NCBI GenBank assembly: GCA_946537585.1
Contig: CAMNFX010000021.1
Location: forward strand, 1-11,554
Reading direction: 5' to 3'
DNA from: an uncultured Lachnospiraceae bacterium
GTDB lineage: Bacteria; Bacillota; Clostridia; Lachnospirales; Lachnospiraceae
Length of the DNA stretch: 11,554 bases
Position 1 is the stretch's first letter, and the number at the start of each line of letters is the position of its first letter. The notes below the pieces were generated by a model that saw only the letters and a list, made by a program, of their open reading frames with translations, was not told the DNA's origin and searched no databases. The translations under genes were made by a program, and so were the position numbers. Positions 6,374 through 11,554 of the stretch are shown in pieces.

Positions 6374-6715
6374 ATGGACTGTGTGGAGTTTGACAAAAAA
6401 ATCAATCCCTATCTGCATGACGAGCTCAGTGACGAAGAACTCAATGAGTTTTTGCTGCATCTGGCATCGTGCCCTAAATGCAGCGAGGAGCTGGAGATCA
6501 ACTATATCGTCAATGAGGGCATACGCCGGCTGGACAGGGAAAAAGCCGATTATAACCTGTCTTTGGCCTACACAGAGTCCACGGAGAACAGCCGGCGTTA
6601 TCTTGCAAGACGCAAGGGAACGATCCGCCTCTCATACATCATCGGGACACTGACCTTCTGGTGCATGCTGATGGTGGTTTTTGTATACTTACGTATCCTG
6701 ATCATGGGATCATAG
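6374..6715 (+). CDS. zf-HC2 domain membrane protein (anti-sigma-factor-like)
   Basis: The 113-aa protein has an N-terminal zinc-binding anti-sigma (ZAS-like) domain. Cys3 and the motif His29-x3-Cys33-x2-Cys36 supply four likely zinc ligands, framed by the family-typical INPYLHDELSDEEL. A linker (about 45-83) is followed by one transmembrane helix (about 86-110) and a very short tail, so the zinc finger should face the cytoplasm. Such proteins often sequester an ECF sigma factor, but no sigma gene is in the window and the extracytoplasmic sensor is missing. The start is set by an upstream in-frame stop (6356-6358) and by the domain beginning at Met1. There is no usable Shine-Dalgarno: the only AGG lies 1 nt before the ATG. 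The next gene is polA, 70 nt downstream. The regulatory target is unknown. Confidence 0.8.
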   Translation: MDCVEFDKKINPYLHDELSDEELNEFLLHLASCPKCSEELEINYIVNEGIRRLDREKADYNLSLAYTESTENSRRYLARRKGTIRLSYIIGTLTFWCMLMVVFVYLRILIMGS

Positions 6716-6738
6716 TCAGGGGCAAAATGCCTCCTGAC
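6715..6738 (+). repeat. Hairpin at the zf-HC2 stop codon
   Basis: GTCAGG-GGC (6715-6723), loop AAAAT and GCC-T-CCTGAC (6729-6738) form a 9-bp stem with one bulged T. No T tract follows, so it is not a classical terminator. It overlaps the zf-HC2 stop codon and lies in the polA leader. Confidence 0.5.
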
Positions 6739-6785
6739 CCCGACGAAATCATGAATTAAGCCGGTACAGCCGGCGGGAGTCTGCC

Positions 6786-9557
6786 ATGGATAAACTTCTG
6801 CTGATCGACGGACACAGCATTCTGTCCCGCGCCTATTACGGAATTCCTCTGCTGTCCACTGCTTCTGGTATTCACACCAACGCAGTGTACGGCTTTTTAA
6901 ATATAATGTTCAAATGCATCGACGAAGAGCAGGCGGATTATATCGCCGTAGCCTTCGATTTGGAGCGCAGCAAGCTCATCCGGACAAAAAAATATCCTCA
7001 GTATAAGGGTACAAGAAAGCCGATGCCGGCAGAGCTTCTTGAGCAGGTTCCGCTGATGCAGAAGGTTCTTTCCGCCATGCAGATCCCCATTCTCACCCTG
7101 GAAGGATATGAAGCGGATGATATCCTCGGCACCATGGCGAAAAAGGCGCAGCAGGACGGCTTTGATGTGACGATCGTATCGGGAGACCGGGATCTGCTGC
7201 AGCTGGCAGACGAACATATCCGGATCTCTGTCCCGAAGACCTCAAAGGGCAGGACAGAGGTGTTTAACTACTATCCTGAAGATGTCTTGAGGGAATATCA
7301 GGTCACGCCGCAGCAGTTTATTGATCTGAAGGCACTGATGGGAGATGCCTCGGACAATATTCCCGGACTTCCCGGTGTAGGAGAGAAGACGGCCACGGAG
7401 ATCATTGTCCGCTACAGGTCGATCGAAAATGCCAGAGAGCATGCGGACGAGGTACGCCCGCCGAGAGCACAGAAGGCCTTCCTTGAGCATTATGATCTGG
7501 CTGTCCTTTCCAAGGAGCTCGCCACGATCGATATCCACGCACCGGTGGATGCCGACCCGAGAGCCGGCCGTACGGCCGGGGTATATACGGCCGGGGCAGT
7601 AGAGATCCTAAGGGAGCTTGAGCTTAAGACAATGGTCACCCGGTTCATGAAGTACATGGATGCGGATGCATCCGTTCCGGGGAACGGATCTGCAGAGAAC
7701 CTTCCGGACATGAAGACAGTGAAACCGGTGAGGGATCCGTTTCTTGCAGGCATTGCATTGAAGGATGCCTCCGATGAAGCGCTGATCAGCTTTTACGTCA
7801 CCGGCACGCCGTCCTGTCTTCTTTTCGGCATGACCCTTGCAAAGGACAGAAGCTACCTGCTTATTTCGGGAGAGGAATACACGGCAGAAAAGCTGAAAAA
7901 GGACGCGGAGGAGCTGATCCGTGCCCTGATCAATCGGGGCTCAAGGATCGTGACTCTCGGTCTGAAGGATGAGATGAAGCTCCTGGATATTCCGGTAAAC
8001 AGCTGTGTCGACGATCTTTCCATTGCGCAGTATGTTCTTGATCCGAACCGAAATACCTATGACTATGATGATCTTGCAAGGGATCTTCTGGGGATCCGGG
8101 TCCAAAGCCCGGAAGAACTGATCGGGAAAAATACGCCTGCGGACGCTGTTGCGGCTGTGCTTTCAGGAGCAGGGAGCGCCGAAAATGCGGAAAGCAGCGA
8201 TACTGTAAATGGGTCAAAAAAGAATAAAGGAAGAAAGCAGCCTGCGGGAGTATCCGAAGAGAAGCTCCTTTGCTTTGCGGCGCTCAATACGCTGATACCG
8301 TTTCTTGCTGCAGCACCTGCGGAAAAGAAGCTTCAGGAGCTTGGAAGCCTTCAGCTTTACCGTGATATCGAGATGCCCCTGGTGTATTCCCTCGATCATA
8401 TGGAAAAGGCCGGGATCCGTGTGGACCGCAAAGCCCTGGATGAGTATGCCGCACTTCTGAAAAGCCAGATCGATGAACTGACGGAGTCGATCCACCGGCT
8501 TGCCGGAGAGCCTTTCAATATTAATTCTCCGCTGCAGCTCGGTACGATCCTGTTTGAAAAGCTGGGTATCCGAGGCGGCAAAAAAACCAAGACCGGTTAT
8601 TCCACCGCGGCAGATGTGCTCGAAAAGATCGCGGATCAGCACGAGATCGTACCCAGGATCCTGCGATATCGTGCCCTTACAAAGCTGTATTCCACCTATG
8701 CCTACGGTCTTACGGAGTATATTTCTCCGGACGGCAGGATCCACGGCACCTTCAACCAGACGATCACCGCGACCGGCCGAATCAGCAGTACCGAGCCGAA
8801 TCTGCAGAACATACCGGTCCGTACAGCCGAGGGCAAGGAGATCCGGCGCGTATTCGTGCCGCAGGAGGGCTTTACCTTTGTGGACGCAGACTACAGCCAG
8901 GTAGAGCTTCGGATCCTGGCAGCGCTTTCCGGAGATGAGAAGCTCATCGCAGCCTATAAAAATGCGGTGGATGTACATACGCTGACTGCTTCGGAGGTCT
9001 TTCATGTGCCGATCGATGAGGTGACACCCGAGATGCGCAGAAACGCCAAGGCCGTCAATTTCGGCATTGTATACGGTATTTCTGCCTTCGGACTCGGAGA
9101 GGGCCTTTCCATCAGCCGCAAAGAAGCAAACGAATACATCGATAAATACTTTGAGAGCTACCCCAAGGTCAAGGAATATCTCGATGCTTCGGTGGCTCAC
9201 GCAAAGGAAAACGGCTATGTAAAGACATATTTCGGACGGATCCGCCAGATCCCGGAGCTGAAATCATCCAATTTCATGCAGAGAAGCTTCGGCGAACGCA
9301 TTGCCATGAACAGCCCGATCCAGGGCACTGCGGCTGATATCATGAAGATCGCCATGAACAGGGCAGACCGTGCTCTTGAGGGTATGAGATCAAGGATCGT
9401 TCTGCAGGTCCATGATGAGCTGCTGATCGAAACGGCTCCGGAGGAGCTCGAAGAAGTAAAACGCATCATAAAGGAGTGTATGGAGCATGCCGCCGACCTG
9501 CCTGTAAGCTTAAGCGTGGAGGTGGAAAGCGGAGACTCCTGGTATGACTGCCACTGA
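6786..9557 (+). CDS. polA: DNA polymerase I
   Basis: This 923-aa enzyme fills gaps and removes RNA primers. The N-terminal 5'-3' exonuclease (about 1-275) has the acidic metal-binding residues Asp8, Asp58, Asp111/112, Asp134, Asp136, Asp187 and Asp190, and the H3TH stretch NIPGLPGVGEKTA. The middle domain (about 310-500) lacks the DxE and partner acids of active 3'-5' exonucleases, so proofreading is probably lost, as in Bacillus and Thermus enzymes. A polar, low-complexity linker lies at about 459-495. The polymerase domain has motif A DYSQVELR (702-709), motif B ending NFGIVYG (Lys755, Phe759, Tyr763) and motif C VHDEL (875-879). Phe759 is the residue type that disfavours dideoxynucleotides. 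The start is set by GGGAG 6 nt upstream. The zf-HC2 gene precedes it closely, and the 121-aa gene follows 23 nt later. Confidence 0.98.
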   Translation: MDKLLLIDGHSILSRAYYGIPLLSTASGIHTNAVYGFLNIMFKCIDEEQADYIAVAFDLERSKLIRTKKYPQYKGTRKPMPAELLEQVPLMQKVLSAMQIPILTLEGYEADDILGTMAKKAQQDGFDVTIVSGDRDLLQLADEHIRISVPKTSKGRTEVFNYYPEDVLREYQVTPQQFIDLKALMGDASDNIPGLPGVGEKTATEIIVRYRSIENAREHADEVRPPRAQKAFLEHYDLAVLSKELATIDIHAPVDADPRAGRTAGVYTAGAVEILRELELKTMVTRFMKYMDADASVPGNGSAENLPDMKTVKPVRDPFLAGIALKDASDEALISFYVTGTPSCLLFGMTLAKDRSYLLISGEEYTAEKLKKDAEELIRALINRGSRIVTLGLKDEMKLLDIPVNSCVDDLSIAQYVLDPNRNTYDYDDLARDLLGIRVQSPEELIGKNTPADAVAAVLSGAGSAENAESSDTVNGSKKNKGRKQPAGVSEEKLLCFAALNTLIPFLAAAPAEKKLQELGSLQLYRDIEMPLVYSLDHMEKAGIRVDRKALDEYAALLKSQIDELTESIHRLAGEPFNINSPLQLGTILFEKLGIRGGKKTKTGYSTAADVLEKIADQHEIVPRILRYRALTKLYSTYAYGLTEYISPDGRIHGTFNQTITATGRISSTEPNLQNIPVRTAEGKEIRRVFVPQEGFTFVDADYSQVELRILAALSGDEKLIAAYKNAVDVHTLTASEVFHVPIDEVTPEMRRNAKAVNFGIVYGISAFGLGEGLSISRKEANEYIDKYFESYPKVKEYLDASVAHAKENGYVKTYFGRIRQIPELKSSNFMQRSFGERIAMNSPIQGTAADIMKIAMNRADRALEGMRSRIVLQVHDELLIETAPEELEEVKRIIKECMEHAADLPVSLSVEVESGDSWYDCH

Positions 9558-9580
9558 AGAGACAGACTGAGGGATATATT

Positions 9581-9946
9581 ATGATCATTAAACCGGAAAT
9601 GATCACCGGCCGGATCACAAAGTATGATCTGCTGCCGCTTTCATTTTTAAAAAAATCACCCTATACCGGCTCGAAAGGAAGTCTTCGATATAAGATCGAG
9701 CGTGAGGTGATCCCGCTCGGAGAGGAAAATGCGGACGCTTCCGGAGAGCCCGGCGTCAGTGTCGGCGAAAAGGAAGTCAAACCTGTACAGGAAAAGATCG
9801 TACTCAGGGTATTCTGCTGGACAGGCCCGAATGCTTTTGATGAAACGCCGGAGGAAGAAAAGACAGTAAAGGATTTTGATTTTTCTGAGGAAGCGCTGGG
9901 GGAGATCATAGAATACCTCAACCGCGTAAAGGACGAGACGCAATGA
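9581..9946 (+). CDS. Uncharacterised protein between polA and coaE
   Basis: I cannot assign this 121-aa protein to a named family. It is probably soluble and acidic, with no signal peptide or membrane segment. The N-terminal part (1-41) has MITGRITKYDLLPLSFLKKSPYTGS and RYKIE. A Gly/Glu-rich low-complexity stretch (about 46-70) follows. The C-terminal part (72-121) has a predicted strand IVLRVFCWTGPNAFD, then an acidic segment and a helix (FSEEALGEIIEYLNRV). It is a real gene: GAGGG precedes its ATG, and its TGA overlaps the coaE ATG (ATGA, 9943-9946), indicating translational coupling in the polA-coaE-walJ unit. The length and the two-part layout suggest a small single-domain protein. Operon membership hints at a housekeeping role, but none can be deduced from sequence. 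Confidence 0.8.
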   Translation: MIIKPEMITGRITKYDLLPLSFLKKSPYTGSKGSLRYKIEREVIPLGEENADASGEPGVSVGEKEVKPVQEKIVLRVFCWTGPNAFDETPEEEKTVKDFDFSEEALGEIIEYLNRVKDETQ

Positions 9947-10563
9947 TTATCGGGATCACAGGAGGCATCGGCAGCGGCAAGAGCACGATCACACAGATGC
10001 TGCAGGATAAATACGGCTATACCGTTCTCCGCACGGACGATATTGCAAAGGAGCTGGAAGAACCGGGGCATGAGGTCTATGACCGGCTGAAGGAAAGGTT
10101 CGGCAGCGCCATACTGGACGGTACGGCGGAGCACAGGATCGACAAAAAGGCGTTCGCCGCCCTGATCTATCAGGATCCGGAGGCCATGAAAGCCGCAGAG
10201 GAGATCATTCATCCGGCCACCTGGGGCTATTGTGAGGATGTGATCGCAAAGAAAAAAGCAGCCGCGGAAAAGGGAAGCAGGGCACGTGTTGTTGTGGAAT
10301 CGGCTCTGCCCTGCGAGCGCTACCGCAGGATGTGCGACGAGATCTGGTATGTCTTTGCCGAAGCATCCGTAAGGACCATAAGACTCATGGAGACCCGCGG
10401 CTACAGTCCGGAAAAATGCAGGGAGATCATCAATGAGCAGATCTCCGATGAGGAGTACATCGGCTTTTCGGATTATATCATAGATAACAGCTCGGATCTT
10501 TCGGAGGCGGAAAAACGTGTCGACGAGCTTATGGAAGCTGCCGTTCCGGAGGAAAGCGTATGA
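9943..10563 (+). CDS. coaE: Dephospho-CoA kinase
   Basis: The enzyme catalyses the last step of coenzyme A synthesis, the ATP-dependent 3'-phosphorylation of dephospho-CoA. The 206-aa length is typical. The P-loop GGIGSGKST (7-15) follows the N-terminal strand IIGIT. Further family marks are the TDDIAKELEEPG segment (31-42), IHP (89-91), the VVVESALPCE strand (116-125, family equivalent of VPLLFE) and the C-terminal DYIIDNSSD (177-185, family DyvIdNsG). The start overlaps the previous stop by ATGA, with AAAGGA 9 nt upstream. The stop overlaps the walJ start in the same way. A place next to polA is common in Firmicutes. Confidence 0.95.
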   Translation: MIIGITGGIGSGKSTITQMLQDKYGYTVLRTDDIAKELEEPGHEVYDRLKERFGSAILDGTAEHRIDKKAFAALIYQDPEAMKAAEEIIHPATWGYCEDVIAKKKAAAEKGSRARVVVESALPCERYRRMCDEIWYVFAEASVRTIRLMETRGYSPEKCREIINEQISDEEYIGFSDYIIDNSSDLSEAEKRVDELMEAAVPEESV

Positions 10564-11390
10564 AGCTTATAAGCCTTGCGAGCGGCAGCAAGGGGAACGC
10601 AACGCTGATCGTCACAGAAAAGAGCCGGATCCTGGTGGACTGCGGCATATCCGCAAAGCGGGCGGACGAGTCACTGAAGGCAGTCGGGCTTTCTCTGAAA
10701 GACATTGATGCCTTGCTCCTTACCCATGAGCACAGCGATCATATCCGCGGAGTAAAGCGCCTGATGAGCGTCTATGACATCCCTGTCTACGGGACGGAAG
10801 GGACGCTTCTGAATCTTTCCCGGGTGAGCGGAGACGAGTACTTTAATTACGCGGGAAGGGAACATATGGAAGCAATCAGGGCAGACCGGCCGTTTCGGAT
10901 CGGCGACCTTGAGATCCTTCCCTTTCATACTTATCATGACGCGGCTGAGCCCTGCGGCTATCGATTTGAATTAACGCAGAATGAACCTGATCTGCGCACG
11001 CATGTGCAGCTTGCCGTGATGACGGACTGCGGCCATTATGACGACTATATCGCGGATCATCTGAAGTATCTCGACAGTCTGCTTTTAGAATCCAATCATG
11101 ACCGGACCATGCTTGCAAACGGCCCGTATCCTGTATATTTAAAGAGACGCATCATGTCCAGTGACGGGCATTTGAGCAATCATGCCGCAGGACAGCTCCT
11201 GACGGAGATCCTGTCACCGAAGCTGAATACGGTCATGCTCGGACACCTGAGCCATGAAAACAATACGCATCAGAAAGCGCTAGAGACCGTACGAAAGGAG
11301 ATCGCCTCCGTATATGGAGAAGCTGCGGCAGACAGAATAGGGCTTTTCGTTGCGCCGCAGGACGGACTGTCCTATATGGTTGAGCTGTAA
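10560..11390 (+). CDS. walJ: WalJ/YycJ-like metallo-beta-lactamase-fold hydrolase
   Basis: This 276-aa cytoplasmic protein has a metallo-beta-lactamase fold of the YycJ (WalJ) type, a family of probable DNA/RNA-processing nucleases linked in Bacillus to the WalRK system and to mismatch repair. The N-terminus LASGSKGNATLIV and LVDCGIS are family hallmarks. Metal ligands are in THEHSDH (His56, His58, Asp60, His61), His126 in HDAAEP, Asp156 in TDCGH and His229 in LGHLSHENN. The ESNHD segment (177-181) and KRRIMSSDGHLSN (195-207) also match YycJ. The start overlaps coaE (ATGA) with GGAGG 7 nt upstream. Here it lies in a polA-coaE unit and not beside walRK genes, which fits a DNA-maintenance role. 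The symbol follows family resemblance only. Confidence 0.88.
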   Translation: MKLISLASGSKGNATLIVTEKSRILVDCGISAKRADESLKAVGLSLKDIDALLLTHEHSDHIRGVKRLMSVYDIPVYGTEGTLLNLSRVSGDEYFNYAGREHMEAIRADRPFRIGDLEILPFHTYHDAAEPCGYRFELTQNEPDLRTHVQLAVMTDCGHYDDYIADHLKYLDSLLLESNHDRTMLANGPYPVYLKRRIMSSDGHLSNHAAGQLLTEILSPKLNTVMLGHLSHENNTHQKALETVRKEIASVYGEAAADRIGLFVAPQDGLSYMVEL

Positions 11391-11492
11391 TGGATGCACC
11401 GCCGAACATGCCGCATTCACGGGTACAGGCTTCATAAAGGAAGGCAGCTTGGCCGCTCGGCTCATCTTCCGGCGCTGATATCAAAAACCATC

Positions 11493-11554
11493 ATGGATAA
11501 TGAAATATATGGGGATGATATCACCAGCCCCTTGAAAAAACTGATAACTTTTGA
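11493..11554 (+). CDS. Possible truncated gene start at the window edge
   Basis: ATG at 11493 opens a frame that stays open to the end of the window (MDNEIYGDDITSPLKKLITF, cut off). No clear ribosome binding site is visible before it, so the true start may differ or the frame may be chance. The preceding 100 nt contain no recognisable gene, terminator or strong promoter. Nothing can be said about function. Confidence 0.3.
   Translation, partial: MDNEIYGDDITSPLKKLITF

Noticed and set aside
8214..9200. 328-codon open frame opposite polA
   Set aside because: It is antisense to the conserved polymerase domain, has no domain of its own and no promoter or ribosome binding site.

Overview
The window looks like a chromosomal segment from a member of the Clostridia, most like Lachnospiraceae. 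This rests on moderate GC with strong GGAGG-type ribosome binding sites, a YoeA-like MATE exporter, a DNA polymerase I without proofreading residues, a WalJ/YycJ-type metallo-hydrolase outside a walRK operon, and a tRNA-Leu with no encoded CCA end. Most of it is housekeeping. No phage, insertion sequence or CRISPR array is visible.

Layout. Positions 40-1389 (+) hold a stand-alone GlmU-like left-handed beta-helix protein and uracil phosphoribosyltransferase (upp), closed by a hairpin terminator at 1431-1474. Glycerol kinase (glpK, 1586-3085) follows as a lone gene with no other glp gene beside it. tRNA-Leu(CAA) at 3256-3334 has its own near-consensus promoter, a hairpin in its 5' leader and a long-stem terminator. 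A convergent MATE efflux gene (3505-4875, -) ends next to a short tandem repeat array. A 364-bp divergent intergenic region (4876-5239) separates it from a transaldolase-family gene (5240-6277, +) and is the richest regulatory stretch in the window. It holds a promoter for the MATE gene preceded by four CGG motifs at exact 10-bp spacing, a perfect inverted repeat, and a strong TTGACA-17-TATACT promoter for the transaldolase.

After the transaldolase terminator comes a tight run: a small membrane-anchored zinc-finger (zf-HC2, anti-sigma-like) protein, polA, an uncharacterised 121-aa protein, coaE and walJ. The last three overlap by ATGA at each junction, so translation is probably coupled. The zf-HC2 gene lacks a usable Shine-Dalgarno, and the best promoter candidate puts the transcript start at or next to its ATG, so it may be translated from a leaderless mRNA. 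The window ends in a possible truncated reading frame.

No clearly new multi-gene system is visible. The observations most worth checking are the phased CGG repeats before the MATE gene, the possible leaderless zf-HC2 gene, the transaldolase with Asn in place of the usual N-terminal catalytic Asp, and the unknown gene locked between polA and coaE.
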